A stretch of DNA of 64,000 nucleotides from Isoetes taiwanensis (taxonomy: Eukaryota > Streptophyta > Lycopodiopsida > Isoetales > Isoetaceae): NCBI GenBank assembly GCA_021234155.1, contig JAJEKV010000004.1, positions 1,816,519 to 1,880,518 of the forward strand. Reading direction: 5' to 3'. The notes under the pieces are model-generated. The model was not told where the DNA came from and made no database searches. It saw only the letters and a program-made list of their open reading frames with translations. Position 1 is the stretch's first letter. Every line of letters begins with the position of its first letter. The position numbers and the translations under genes are program-made. This document shows positions 1 to 12,614 of this stretch, in pieces.

Positions 1-492
1 TTAGTGGTCTTATATTTGATGTACATAATTGTCATAACTTTGGCCTACATATTTTTGATGCGGTTTATTGATTTATGACATGTTAAGATACAAATGTAAC
101 AATTCAATTGAGCTTGACTCGTGTATCACATTTTTGAGCGGATCACGGTGAAGGGTGATAAACCGTGGTGTTCCATTGCTTACCTGTTGGCCCTCTCATT
201 GTTACCCTCTTTAGGCTAACCAATGTCTGTTTGGCTGCAGGTAACCGGAACTCCACCTCCTTTGGTTTGTTCCTTTTTTATGGTGAAACTGATTCGTTGA
301 GAGAACAATTTCTCAAGATAAAGTTCATTAAGATAAGTCTTTCAATTGCTGCACTTATAAATTCTTGCATGCACTAGCAAGGCGTATGCTAAAACATTGT
401 TCTCCTTTTAAGCGCAGAGCAAAGTTTGCAGACATTTCTGGAAGGAAGGCTTATGCTGGCTTTGGCACATGATACAAACATGGGTCCTATAC
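1..492. repeat. Repeat block A, copy 1 (cut by window edge)
   Basis: This block is nearly identical to 5963-6457 in the same orientation. Both copies share the run from 'ttagtggtcttatatttgat' to 'acatgggt..atacat'. The copies differ mainly at CAG/CTG sites: 'cggttt' here against 'cagttt' there, and 'attgctgcac' here against 'attctttgcac' there. The left end lies outside the window, so the true boundary is unknown. No coding similarity was recognised. It could be a terminal repeat of a non-coding element whose other end is copy 2, about 5.96 kb away. Confidence 0.85.
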
Positions 493-3445
493 ATCCATAC
501 CCCACAAATGAGGAACTGTGTGTACGGTGTAGATTAAGGAATAAGGGGTGAATATGCCTAAATTCTTGACTCTCGATGCCCCTATCACCCCCGTGTGAAT
601 ATGCACCCAAACCAAAGGGGGTTTCAGGGGGATTTTATTTTAAATGTGTTGGATGCAATGGTTTGTATTAATTAATGTTAATGATAGTTATGTGTTGATT
701 GCTATATTAAAAAAAAATTTGGGCCCTTCGGGCCCTTAAGAAGGAATTTCACATGTAGAAACAATGATACAAACTATACTATACTTAATGTTAGAAACAA
801 TGAGAGAGACTTTATTAAATGAGGCAGAGAAATGGAACAAAATAGCAAGAATCCTCCTCTAGGTTGAGTTGAATGGCAAGAATCCTCCTCTAGGTTGAGT
901 TGAATGGCATGGAGAAACGTAATTCACCTAGTCTCTTTGCTAAATGTAAAGAAAAAAAAAAAGAAAAAAACTACGGTGATGTATAATAATAAAAGAGCAA
1001 GAAGAATGAGTAAGGAACCAAGTTGAGAAACAAAGAATGGTAGAGAAATAGAATTTGATTCTTCACCACAACATTGTGTCCTGTATATCAATGGCATAAA
1101 AGCATAATTTGTCTCTTCATCACAATGCTATGAAGAGCAACTGCAATTTTTAAAATAGTTCTGCACCTAATTCATGTGCATGAAATTCCTGGATGGAGCG
1201 ATGGCTTAGAGCCATAGTAAAGTTGGTCTGGAATTTGAACCCAGAGTTTAACCATCCATCATGATATGAGTTGAACATAGTACTACATAAGATAACAGGC
1301 TGGACAATTGCACCAAAATAGAGTATTTGGAAATAGAGTGTTTGAAGATTCGTTCCTGCATAAGAAATGTCTCAGGAGAACAAACAAGGATACAATCTAT
1401 ATCGTCTATTCCACTGCAATGCAATAATGAAAGCCACACTTACTTTGGATATATAGCATTTGGAGCCATCGACTTTCGTTCCATTAAATTGGCGGCTAGC
1501 AAGAACAATGTCGACTGCAAGGCAAAACACATCATGTTATCACGATCCAATACCGGTGGAAAAACGATGGGCTTGCATATATCATCAAACAGACCCTCGA
1601 TGCCAAACAAGGATTCTTTTGGAGAATCTGAAATTCTTTACTTCAAATGAGTTCATACATCTACAAGCATATGTGAAATTACTCCCTGTCACAAGCTGTA
1701 AAGAGAGATGTAACCCATGGCAACCGCATAATCGAGAGCAAGAAAGAGTCCATACAAACAAAAAGCGGCCAATTCCTAGAAGTCTTGTGTTCATCCTATT
1801 TCTTTGGAAGGACCATTGAGCCCACACAAGTCTTTGCAACTAGAAAGCCAAGAGTATAGAAACGGTGTTTTGCCTTGAGGGGCTGAAAAAAATGGCAGCG
1901 GGATAGGTTTTGACTTGCAAAGATCAAAAAACGCCAAGACCAACTAGAGTGTTAAACATAGCTCCGCATATCGGCCCGGACATTGCAATCTGCCTCCATC
2001 TCCTTGATCATGGCAAGCAATTGCAATATTTTCCATTAAATCCCCATGGAGTTATCCCGGGCTAGGATTTGTAAGTCCAAGTATAAAGGGTCTATATCTA
2101 AAATAATACCCGGGCTCACTAGTGCGACCACCAATTCTTCGGCAATTCTTGCAAATTAAAATTCTACAAATTATTAAGTTGAGAATATGGTGCACGCATT
2201 ACTATCAAAGTTACGAGACATACATAAATCTTTGTTGGCAGCCCACAATATAAAAAAATAAACCAATAGAGAGCCAACCAAAGATTTTGAAGAGAATTAA
2301 AAGCTTTTGTAATATAGACAACCATATAAGACCAAAAATCAAAGGGCTTGGTAGAATAAGCATATACACAATTCAGCCAGCTCGGCGGTCTTGATCACAT
2401 GTTCAAGCAAAGCGTAAGGAAAGGGCCATCAGCAAATTAGGTTTATTTCTCCCCTGTTTTTTGACTGGATGCATGAATGCCGATATCAAAAACTTTTGTT
2501 TTTGCAGTTCTTTCCATGAAGGAAGACAAGTAATTTGAAAAAACATTCTTCCATAAAGGGAATGGCACCATCCTCCTTATCCTATCCGTTCAAGGAAAAA
2601 CACACTGTCGCACCACGCAATATTTGCATTGCTAGCAAATAACTATTTCATCGTGAAAATCTTCGCTTAGTTTCTTGACATGGGCATAGCTCGACAAAAA
2701 AAAACAGTTTCCATTTCTTGGTGCGGTGCGGGGACAAGTTCATCGAGTGGTTGAAGATAGATCTTTGGAAGCCCACTAGACAAGGCCGTAATTCAAAATC
2801 CCCCATTGTAACAAAATAGCTCGGGATGAAACCGACCTATAAGGAAAGCGGCTTTTAGACTCCGTAATTAAGCACTCCAAGGAAAAGAGGAGTCCATATT
2901 AGCCTTTGGTCTATGAGAAAAAAGAAGAAGGGACATTGCAAAGAGCTAACATTCACCTAGTCGATCAAATAATATGCAACAAAATCCCCCCCTTTGTAAC
3001 AAAATAGCTCGGGGATGGCCCGACCTCCGGGCCGGTGAGACAAGCCCGTCTCTGCTTCATTTGTTGCCTTGAAACCCACCAGACCATGCCATGGAAACTT
3101 GGAATATGTAGCACAAGCTTGCTGAACAAGCATCCCATACGCATCATCCTCTGCCACTCAAATCTGTTTCCCTCGATCACAATAACATTAATTTTTAGCA
3201 AGAATGCCCTGAAATGCTATCCACGAGGCTTGCATGTTCAGCCCCTAAAATAAAAAGAGGGCTTTTGTTATGAGCCCTTGGATGTTGGACCATTGGAAAA
3301 AAAAAGCTAAATCAACGACTAAGAAATAGTGCACTCTAGATGTACGCATTAGTACATCCATTCGAATACGCCATAAAATCTTAGGAAAACCTTTGTAAAA
3401 AGCGTACAAAAACACAAAAAAAACCCCCTGTTATTATGCTACATA
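493..3445. other. AT-rich non-coding stretch between repeat blocks A and B (copy 1)
   Basis: No convincing gene is seen on either strand. In repeat copy 2 the A and B blocks are separated by only about 60 bases, so this 2.95-kb stretch is either an insertion in copy 1 or a deletion in copy 2. The junctions are not clean enough to choose. It contains a GGGCCC-TTC-GGGCCC mini-hairpin at 721-735 and a segment at 618-660 that resembles the J repeats near 54.06 and 54.47 kb (shared 'cagggggattttat'). Confidence 0.5.
846..907. repeat. Perfect 31-bp tandem duplication
   Basis: The unit starting 'caagaatcctcctctaggtt' occurs at 846-876 and again at 877-907 with no differences, so the duplication is recent or recently homogenised. 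Confidence 0.95.
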
Positions 3446-3890
3446 TTGATTTGAAAAGATATCTTGTAAGTTGCATTTGCAAGTAATTGAGTGCTGCTGA
3501 AAATTTTTGCATTGTACATCTATTATATAAGAAACCATTTTGGATTATCTCTAAAGACATGGCATTTTTTATGAGCATTGATATTTTGTCTTGGCTCTTG
3601 GTTTTGGCTTCTTGATATGTAATCATTGATGCATAAGGCGAAAAGAAACTATTGTATTGACTTTATGTAGATGATTGTTTAACATGTAATCAAGTCTTGG
3701 CTTAAAAGAGGCGAAAAGAAACTATTGTATTGACTTTATGTAGATGATTGTTTAACATGTAATCAAGTCTTGGCTTAAAAGAAAAAGCACCTTTTTTTCT
3801 TTTAAAGGCTGCTAATTTTGAAGTGGTCTTTGCAAAAGTCCATGGATGGTAAAAGTCCTTTTTGTACAGATTTTAAAAGGTTTTATTTTA
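3446..3890. repeat. Repeat block B, copy 1, with internal 73-bp tandem duplication
   Basis: The block is nearly identical to 6519-6962. It contains a direct duplication with period 73 at about 3636-3781 (unit starting 'aggcgaaaagaaactattg'); the duplication is also present in copy 2, so it predates the copying of the block. Copy 1 reads 'gagtgctgctgaaaa' where copy 2 reads 'gagtctttctttgaaaa', the CTG/CTTTG signature described in the findings. Confidence 0.85.
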
Positions 3891-5962
3891 CTTGGTTTCT
3901 GGTTATACGGGGACCTTGACTTGATTATTTTCAGGTGTGGCTATTAAGGTTACGAAAAATCTATTCAACTTACATGTGTATTGTATGGGAAAAGCGGGAA
4001 AGCAAAAGGAAATGGTTGCTACAGGACAAGAAAAAGGTATTAACATCACATTTGCTTATGGGAAATAATGACATCGATGCTGAATTCTAATTCTATTGAT
4101 GACTCTTTGCACTAGATGTTTATTTGCTTGAATGCAATAGCACCTACCTTGGGTTACTTTTGTATTGGTTCCCTTGGTAGGTTGATAGTTAAAAAGAGCC
4201 TTCCATATCTTATTCAAGCGGATGGGAAAAAGCCTTTCTGAGAGAACTTATAAAGGCATTTTGCGGATAATCTAGGCATTTGCTAGATAATCTAATCAAA
4301 AAGAGAGACATCATGTTGAGATTCTACACATTCATTGCATATGCTTGATTATAAATATACATTTTACATGAGATGGGACCGCGGGGGTACCAAAGGAGGA
4401 AAACAAGATATAATATCACATGAGTTCATAACACCGTTGGTGATGACTATATTATCATTTGCGGTTGATCTTCTTTGAAATCAAGGTTCAACAAGATATA
4501 TATTCTCCACATTTCGGATGTTATGGATTGATCGTGCTAATATATAGCATGGGAGACTTGACAAGGATTCTAAATGCATTTGTAAGTACGGAATCTTCAT
4601 TTTATTCTTGATTTTTATTTTTAACACAAGTAGAAATGAGTAGAATAGCAATAGTGAGGGTAGGGGCCCTGTGTTGCAAAGGGTCCTCTACTCTCACCTG
4701 TACGTAATAACATTCTAGAAAGTTTTTTCTAGTATGAATAATCAGTGCCCCCAAACTACGGTTGGAGGCGGGTTTTTTTTATTATTGAGATCGTACTTTG
4801 GACTCACGGCGGACTATTATGAAGTACAACAATTTGAGGTACATTGCTACACATTCTACATGCATTCTACGTACATGTTTCTTTCTAAAGACATATACAT
4901 GTAAGGCACTTTTTCATGAACCTTATACTAGGACCCACTTTTTACACATTCCATGGTATTGGATGTTTACGTAGATGAGGTTTTTTTCCTCTTTACATTT
5001 GAAAAAATTAAATTGCATGACATGCAATGTTGATGTGCATGATTGCCAAGTGTGATTAAAACAAATTAGCTCACATGCAAACTTGTTGCAAAGGGCTTAT
5101 ATCGTGGAAAGTAGCAATCTATTTACCCATGTATTTTTGCTTATGTTTTCAACCAATTTTTACCATATATTGAGAGGAAAATATGGGCGTTGATTTCTTT
5201 CACAAGTATTAGGGTATCCATTCATAACCCTAATCTGCATATATATTCGGTTGATTTGAAGAGGGAGAGATTGGCCAAAATCTATCTCATCTTCGATCTC
5301 GTAAGCCTATGATCGATATTTACATTTCTCTGCATCAAAATTTGGTTCTACAAAGCTTTACGGTTGATTAAAGCCAATTTCGATTTGGGCTAGATCTTGT
5401 GTGCTCTGATTGATTTTGCTAAGGGTAACTCTGCATCGGTCTCCTGAGGTACGCTATGGAGCCATCGAGGAAAATGTTTCGCCATTGTCTCCCTTATGCA
5501 TACAATGCTTCCTTTTGAGGAAGCCAACATTGATTCTGAAGTTCTTTTTCAACCAAATGTGGATCACTCTACACCAACTCGATCGTATGGACGGAGTCTT
5601 CAATACTGGTCGGTTTAATCTTAGCTCCCATTCTTCAATAGATTGGACTCAAGAGCAACAAACATTATGGAAATAAGGTTTTTCTCAAACATATGATAGT
5701 TAAGCTATGCTCTATCCATATTAAAGTTACTTTTGAAAATATGAGATGGTCGTGGCCTTTTAGAAAAAAATGATGTCAAATGCTTCATTATACATATCTT
5801 GTTGGGATATATTTGACTTATTTACCACCCTCAAACATCTTTGTTATGCTGACTTTATCACATACTCTAGTTTTGCTATGCTACTGCCTCCATTTCCATT
5901 TCCAAGATTGACATAAACTTGACATAAACTTATTTGCAGCATTTGTATGAACATACCACGTT
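3891..5962. other. AT-rich stretch without recognisable gene
   Basis: There is no long open frame and no recognised domain. The part at 5410-5680 has a slightly higher coding look in several frames, but each frame stops and no family is recognised. I annotate it as non-coding repeat-derived DNA. Confidence 0.45.
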
Positions 5963-6457
5963 TATTAGTGGTCTTATATTTGATGTACATAATTGTCATA
6001 ACCTGGCCTACATATTTTTGATGCAGTTTATTGATTTATGACATGTTAAGATACAAATGTAACAATTCAATTGAGCTTGACTCGTATCACATTTTGAGCG
6101 AGATCGCGGTGAAGGGTGATAAACCGTGGTGTTCCATTGCTTACCTGTTGGCCCTCTCATTGTTACCCTCTTTAGGCTAACCAATGTCTGTTTGGCTGCA
6201 GGTAACCGGAACTCCACCTCCTTTGGTTTGTTCCTTTTTTATGGTGAAACTGATTCGTTGAGAGAACAATTTCTCAAGATAAAGTTCATTAAGATAAGTC
6301 TTTCAATTCTTTGCACTTTGTAAATTCTTGCATGCACTAGCAAGGCGTATGCTAAAAACATTGTTCTCCTTTTTAGCCTTGAGCAAAGTTTGGAACATTT
6401 TGGAAGGAAGGCTTATCTTTGGCTTTGGCACATGATACAAACATGGGTTCAATACAT
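5963..6457. repeat. Repeat block A, copy 2
   Basis: Direct copy of block A at 1-492. Here it is followed after about 60 bases by block B copy 2, giving the compact A-B arrangement. Preceding sequence at 5910-5940 contains a short 'gacataaactt' duplication. Confidence 0.85.
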
Positions 6458-6518
6458 TATGAAGGATGAAAACTATCCCTTTTAGATTGTGTACATTAAA
6501 TGAATATTATTTTAATTC

Positions 6519-6962
6519 TTGATTTGAAAAGATATCTTGTAAGTTGCATTTGCAAGTAATTGAGTCTTTCTTTGAAAATTTTTGCATTGTACATCTATTA
6601 TATAAGAAACCATTTTGGATTATCTCTAAAGACATGGCATTTTATGAGCATTGATATTTTGTCTTGGCTCTTGGTTTTGGCTTCTTGATATGCAATCATT
6701 GATGCATAAAGGCGAAAAAAAGAAACTATTGTATTGACTTTTATGTAGATGATTGTTTAACATGTAATCAAGTCTTGGCTTAGGCGAAAAGAAACTATTG
6801 TATTGACTTTATGTAGATGATTGTTTAACATGTAATCAAGTCTTGGCTTAAAAGAAAAAGCACACATTTTCTTTTAAGGCTGCTAATTGGCTTGAAGTGG
6901 TCTTTGCAAAAGTCCATGGATGGTAAAAAGTCTGTTTTGTCTGATTTTAAAAGGTTTTTTGA
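6519..6962. repeat. Repeat block B, copy 2
   Basis: Direct copy of block B at 3446-3890, including the internal tandem duplication around 6708-6855. Similarity ends in 'gattttaaaaggtttt', after which the two copies diverge. Confidence 0.85.
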
Positions 6963-7225
6963 AGGCAAGGTGGGACTTAGTATTCATAGGTAAAGATTAC
7001 ATCATATAGCATACCATCGAAGGTACACTTTCAACATAAATACCATTAACATGTTCTCCATTTGAGGCATGGGTTCCCAATTTTGTTTAATTTTAACATC
7101 AGGCTTCTCGCAACATCACAAAGTTCTTCTTTATATAGCATTGCTTGATCAAAGGTACTTGGGTCGGCTCCATCTTGAATGGAGGGAACTACATGTATCG
7201 GGTTCATGCTTACTTTTTTTGGCGC

Positions 7226-7585
7226 AGAATTTTGATTGGTCATATCTCTCACATCCGTTGTCGAATTTTCATGTGCCCAGGCTTGTTGGAAAGCTGGTTC
7301 AGAGATCTTTCAACGGTGTATGGTAGCTACATGCTTGGCTTTGTTTCTGTGTTGAAATTGGCACTCTTCGGGCTGTGTGCTAGGGTTTTGGCAACCGGTA
7401 GACACTTGACGATTTGTATCTCTCACATCGGTGTGTCGGATTTTCATATGCTTGGGCTTGTTGGAAAGCCTGGTTCAGAGAGATTTCCAACGTGTATGAT
7501 ACCTGCATGCTTGTGTTTGTTTAAAGGTGCTCAAATCTGCACTTTCCGGGCTGTGTGCTAGGGTTTTTGGTGGCCGGTACACACT
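7226..7585. repeat. Diverged tandem duplication of about 180 bp
   Basis: Two units, about 7226-7402 and 7403-7585, share 'gggcttgttggaaagc.ggttcagag', 'cgggctgtgtgctagggttt' and the framework between. They differ by many substitutions and small indels, so the duplication is old. A frame upstream at 7145-7200 (NGGNYMYRVHAYF) is faintly like the start of Ty1/copia gag proteins, but this is too weak to call. Confidence 0.7.
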
Positions 7586-9559
7586 AGATATCCAGGAGTC
7601 TATTAGCCACTTTCCTTTTTTGCTCCCCCAATTTGGGCGGTCAGAGCATACAAATTAATGTTGAGCTAGGCTCCAACATCTACGACATTGCCATAGCCCA
7701 ACCAACTACCTCTTGGCCTTGCCTAAGAGGCCACACCGCCGCCCTGACCTGCCCTAGCCACTGCCCGGATCTGATAAGCCCCCGCCATAGCCTACCTAAA
7801 CCCTGTTTGACCTGCCATGGCCCAAGTCATACCCCAAGCCATGGATATTTGAACCACAGTCCCTTTACATTTGGACCCACACTTGTTGGTGAGCTACCTC
7901 GGACCACGACAACCCATCACAGGAAGGCCAAACACACCAACCACCGGGTTGACCCCACGCAGTAGAGCCCTCAGGGAAGACCATGAAGTGGGGCCACCAA
8001 GGAAGAGGCCTTGGGCAGAGGGAGAGAGACGCGTCTTCCATGAAGAGGGAGGCCCGAGCCAAGGCCCGGTCGGCCGACAGGCCCGGGCCACCTGGGCAAT
8101 CCGCCCGGCCGAACCAGAGCCGCGATCCGCGAGGGTTGAGGCCACCCGATTATCTCATCTGCGAGCCTCGCGAAGAGGTGGAGAACATAACATTTCGGGT
8201 GTTGCGCAGGGCAGTTGGTGCAGAGCGGCGAATCCACCGGTTGAGGACGCGTCACGGCCGCGGATGATAGCATCAGAGCTTGCTACAATGGTGAAGGCTA
8301 AAGGAGCTTGGCGCATATGAGGGGCTGTAGACCGCGGTTGGCGACCATGGAAGGCTGGGGTTGGCATTGAACCGGGCGGGCGGGGCGAGGAGACACATTT
8401 CGTAACCTGTCAAATCGGATCGGGAACCAAGGTTGGGGAGGCTAAGGCCACGATACGAGTTTAACGAGGCCGCCCATTCTTCGAAGGTTGAGGGCCATAG
8501 CTGAGACAAAGGTCGTCCTACTTTGGAAACTAGCCGGCGTAACGAGTGCTCTTGAATAAGGATTTGTTGCGGGATCGGGGCTGCAGGAGCTTCGGGCGGC
8601 ACATGAGCAACTCCGCCATTGCGGGAGATGGCAAAGACATGACAACGTCCTGCAGAGTTGAGCTCCGACTCCGGAGAACGAAACCCACGGCAAAAGAGCA
8701 CACCAACCCTTTGAACCCACCAACCTACAAGCGTCAGCACGGAACACTGCTGCCGGACACATTAGATCCGCACTGGCCGCCACCACCCCGGGCGGCCCGC
8801 GGTCTTATGCCTCACCCACCTCAACCAAAACAGTGCGGCCCATTTTGAACTCCGTTGAACGTAGACATGAGGAGATACAAATGTGGTAGTCAATTGGCTG
8901 ATGGAGGATTCGGAGAATATCTCACTTCCTGACTCCAGACACGGATCTTGGACCGGATGATGTTCCCGGCACCTGTAACCATTGTAAAGTGAGCCGTCAT
9001 GGAATTCAGCGGCCCTGATCGCCCCAGGGTGGTCATCTTCCGCGATTGAGGCGTGTCGAGGCGGGTGGCCATCTTGCGCCGGGCCGGAAGTTGAAGGGGA
9101 CTCTTTCGCCTCTGACGTTGGCCAGGGACTTGACCTCAGCACAGCAAGAGACCCGGCGAGCTCCTTAAAGTCGAGGGTTTCGCCGAACATGGAGGGGGAG
9201 CTGGGGGCTGGTGGGAAGGATCGCGGAATCCGGGTTCGATCAAAGCGGGGATGTAGGCACTCGAAGCCCCTCGGGTCCCCACGGGGGGCCTATTAAATGC
9301 CGAGCATCCACATCTTGCGGCCCAAAGGACCACCACTACCGGACTGAAGTGGCGATGCATTGCCACTAAATAGGGATCGTGCCTCGGCGTGGTATCTGGA
9401 ATCGCCGTGGCTTCCCATGGCGAAGGGGGCAGTCTCATTCCGGCCGCCATGGACATGGACCTTATCTTCCCTCATGGAAACATGGGAATATGCTGGTCCT
9501 GTGAGCTACACCGATTTTCCCAGGATACCGCTATTCCGCCTTCAATGAGTGCACCGGGA

Positions 9560-10006
9560 AACGAGGACACGGAGGAATCACGTGTTACTACCAGACAGCC
9601 TTGGCCCAATCGGTCTCCCTGTGCAAGGCAGACAGGCACAATATAATTGTGGCAATGAAAGTGCGTAACGGCGATGGCGCCCCTCTTTGTGGGCTTGCTT
9701 ACTTCCTACATGCCGAGAGCAACTTACCACACACACTTGGATGTGGGAGTGGAGCCCTATGTCGATCTATATGATGACATCTTCTATGCACAATTGGGCA
9801 AGGTCATGTTGCTTGGAGATTTCAATGCGCGCACAGGGGCAGAGCAGATCCCAAAATTTGCACCTCTAGCTGAGGATGTGTTGCAAATGGACCCCGCAGA
9901 GATGGTTTGGCCAAGGGCGTCAGATGACAGCCAGGTGACACGGTATGGCCGGCAGCTGCTGTTGCTGGGCAGTATCTTTGACCTGGTCATTTGCAATGGG
10001 CTAAGC
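9560..10006 (+). pseudogene. LINE endonuclease domain, N-terminal part (broken)
   Basis: Frames on the + strand carry hallmarks of the EEP-fold endonuclease of plant LINEs: 'YYQTALAQSVSLCKAD' near 9590-9640, 'RNGDGAPLFVGLAYF' near 9665-9705, then after a frame change 'YVDLYDDIFYAQ' and 'KVMLLGDFNARTG' (9800-9840; GDFN is the conserved metal-site motif), and 'GRQLLLLG..FDLVICNGLS' ending at 10006. The enzyme nicks genomic DNA to start target-primed reverse transcription. At least two frame changes are needed. The reading breaks exactly where a short inverted-repeat element has inserted (10007-10564). Confidence 0.8.
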
Positions 10007-10564
10007 ACAATTGGGATCCTCGGCGGAGGTTGCCCTTAAGGGGCTATTTATAGCCAAATGGCTATATTTTGAATATTTTTGAAAATGAGATACTAAAGCT
10101 GAATAGGTTACTATTGAAAATAAATTATATTCTTTCGCCAAAGTTTTACCATTTCATCCACCCGCCTTTCTTAAATTAGCCATACATTCTTAAGCTCAGA
10201 TCTAGAGTTTAGCCTCGGTTCCATGGATCTAAGTATTTAGGATCATAGATTATCCCCTTACCAACATTATAGATCAAGTAATTTTTTGCTAGCTCTAGTG
10301 GACCATAGTAGAATACTCAAAAAATCAACAACTCAAATTTTGCTAAACATAATAGGTTTTTTAATCATGTAAGTTGTATGTGAATTGACATCTAATTTAT
10401 TTATTTCAATTACTACATTAACGTTGGCAAGATTCGCCTAGAGTTTCTATGAAATAGTTCAAGTCGCAAAAAGTAATCGCCTACAAAATTAATATAGAAA
10501 GCTTATGATTCGCCTCACCTTCTAAATCAGCCTATGCATATGGCCTTAAGGGGCAACCCCGCCC
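10007..10564. mobile_element. MITE-like inverted-repeat element inserted in the LINE endonuclease
   Basis: This AT-rich island of about 558 bp lies inside the GC-rich LINE. Its ends are inverted repeats: 5' 'ggcggaggttgcccttaagg' (10022-10041) against the reverse complement of the 3' end, 'ggcggggttgccccttaagg'. Partial similarity continues inward ('ctatttatag' against 'ccatatgcatag'). The interrupted protein can be followed across it: 'CNGLS' ends before it and 'RFTCRKGELWGG' resumes at 10571. The flanks 'ctaagc' (10001-10006) and 'ctcagc' (10565-10570) resemble a target duplication. There is no transposase, so it is non-autonomous; the superfamily is not determined. Confidence 0.65.
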
Positions 10565-10570
10565 CTCAGC

Positions 10571-10870
10571 CGCTTCACTTGTAGAAAAGGAGAACTGTGG
10601 GGCGGCACCAGTGTGGTGGATTACGTGCTAGCAGACGAGCAATGCCTACACTTGATCACTCGCTTCAGTGTCGGGACAGGGGGCCGGGATGAGGAAGTAG
10701 ACTCCGACCATCAGCCCCTGTTCTTGCAGATAGATTGGCAGGCCAACCGAGCACCCATTGCCCCAACACCCTATGTACCACGGTTGCGTCTGGACTATGA
10801 TCATGCGGCGGTCTATGCGAGGATGCTTGAGCATGAGGCTGGGAGTGCCGCAGACTCCCCACACTTCAAC
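10571..10870 (+). pseudogene. LINE endonuclease domain, C-terminal part
   Basis: After the inserted element the endonuclease resumes with 'GTSVVDYVLADEQ' and 'EEVDSDHQPLFLQIDW' (10605-10740). The SDHQP motif contains the catalytic Asp-His pair typical of the C-terminal end of EEP endonucleases, and 'VVDYVL' is the preceding conserved strand. Downstream, 'YDHAAVYARMLEHE' leads into the linker before the reverse transcriptase. The catalytic residues visible here are intact although the gene as a whole is broken. Confidence 0.8.
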
Positions 10871-11339
10871 AGCCAGACGGCCCGGTGAACCGGCTCTTAC
10901 GAGGTGGGGGCCGGATGCTTTGGGAGAGGCCGCTCGGCGATCCTGAGGGGCTGCAACCACCTTCCCCGCAATCAGCGGGTTCGATGGCGAATGTCGGAGT
11001 TGAAACGATGGCTCGCCAAGTCTTTGGACCCACCATTCGCCCTCGCAGCCGTCCGTCAATACCGCTCCTTCCTCAAGACCAAGAAATCCGAGGGGTACCT
11101 TGCGAGCACCAAGAATAGATGTTTGGTCTACTAGACCGCCACCCTAGGGCCTTACGGAGAAAGGTCTTGAGTAAGCCTGCACAACCCACGTGAAATATTA
11201 CCCGGAACAATGGGTGAGATACTTGCGGCGGTTGTATGACCCAATGGGAAGCGGGCAGCAATACCTCCGCAGACGGGCCTAATCGGTCATCACCGAAGGG
11301 GATGTCATAATGGGCCCGCAACGCCGCTAACAGGGAAGG

Positions 11340-12600
11340 CGCCAGATTTGGATGGTATGCGGCAGAGCTTCTCAAGTGGGTAGGGCCCCCATTGGTCTTA
11401 GGTTCTCCAAAGCACTCTTCAACGAGGGGCATTGCAAGAAGGCTCCCCCCCGCCTTTGGACCACCAAGAGAGTTGTGCCCATATACAAAGCGGGGACCCC
11501 CAGCCCAGACCAACTATCATACCATTATGGTGGGTTCTGTCTTTGCCAAGTTGCTTAGGGATTCTTGGCGGCGGCCCGACACTTTGGGCGGAGGATGGAG
11601 AAGTGCGGGCTCTCAGCCCGGCGGAGCTTCTGCCCCGGCATTCTACTATTGACCATATCTTCACTCTGCGAACACTCATAGAGGATAGCGGAATCAACGG
11701 AGACACATCTTTGTTGCTTTGTGGATTTCGCAAAGGCTTTTTGACACGGTGCCTCGGGGATAAGTTGTGGGACCATTGAGACAATTACGGGGACCCCGTC
11801 GACTTGCTTGCGAATGCTATATCTGACTATACGAGGCTTGCTGCGGTCGTCTCTCACACTATCGGGGAGCCCGTTGTTAGTTGCATTAGGGGCCCGGCTG
11901 CCCTCTATCCCCGGCAGCTCTTCGGCTTGTACATTGACCAGCTAGAAGAATGGCTAGAAACACCAGAGCTTTCGGTTGATGCACCACATAATCCGGCAAC
12001 TCATATATGTCGATGATGTTGACCTGCTCACATATACCCAAGAGGACATGCAAGCGCCACGGATGCTTTGGACATTTTACGCCAATTCAGCGGCATGAGA
12101 GTTAACTTGGCCAAGGCAGGGTCTTCTTTGGTCCCATCATCCGGCACCGCCTTCCCTCATTCACTTACCAGGGGTAGGTAGTGGAGGTGGCTCGATCTTA
12201 TAAGTATTTGGGCATTGAGTTTTCTACTACCACACCTTTGGGATGCATCCATCGTTCTGGTCCTCGGTGGAAAGCCACGTATGCAATGCAAAACAACAGT
12301 CACAAAAAGCTGTATGCATGGGGTCACCGAGGCACACTTGTTGGGGGCCTTGGTTGAACCGGTCCTCCTCTATGGGGGCAGTGTGGGGGCGGTGATATCC
12401 CTCACCACTTGGAGCGATCTAGAGCAGTCTGAAGGCCTTCTTGGCAGGGGCTTTGGGAGTGAAATCCATGGTCCCATATCAGATCTTGCTCGGGAGGCGG
12501 GCTTCCTTCCATTCTGAGGAGGGCTGCTTATTTGGAGCGTCATATTATTTACTTCCAGAAGGTGGTGGCTATGGATGAAGCCTGGCTGCCCAACCTTGCT
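11340..12600 (+). pseudogene. LINE reverse transcriptase (broken)
   Basis: Successive + strand frames give the motif ladder of a non-LTR RT: 'KRVVPIYKAG' (about 11470), 'NYHTIMVGSVFAKLL' (11510-11555), 'GHSTIDHIFTLRTLIE' (11640-11690), a DFxKAFDTV-like stretch with 'RDKLWDH' (11720-11780), 'AAVVSHTIGEPVVSC' and 'LFGLYIDQLEEWLET' (11830-11960), and the catalytic block 'RQLIYVDDVDLLTYT' near 11990-12035 (YVDD for the usual YADD). The end (12350-12520) gives 'LVEPVLLYG' and 'LAREAGFLPF', typical of LINE C-terminal regions. Frameshifts are frequent; some may be consensus errors at CAG/CTG sites. Confidence 0.8.
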
Positions 12601-12614
12601 TTGGCAGTGGCGAT

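Noticed and set aside
2957-3201. Minus-strand frames with a slightly protein-like look ('EGNRFEWQRMMRMGCL')
   Set aside because: Considered as a PPR or organelle-derived fragment, but no repeat signature or continuous frame supports it.
3636-3781. CRISPR-like or satellite array
   Set aside because: Only two units, no spacer alternation, and a plant context; it is a plain tandem duplication.
7871-8320. 149-codon arginine- and proline-rich + frame and several overlapping frames on both strands
   Set aside because: The CpG-rich LINE region lacks stops in most frames because of its composition; no ORF1/gag motif could be identified.
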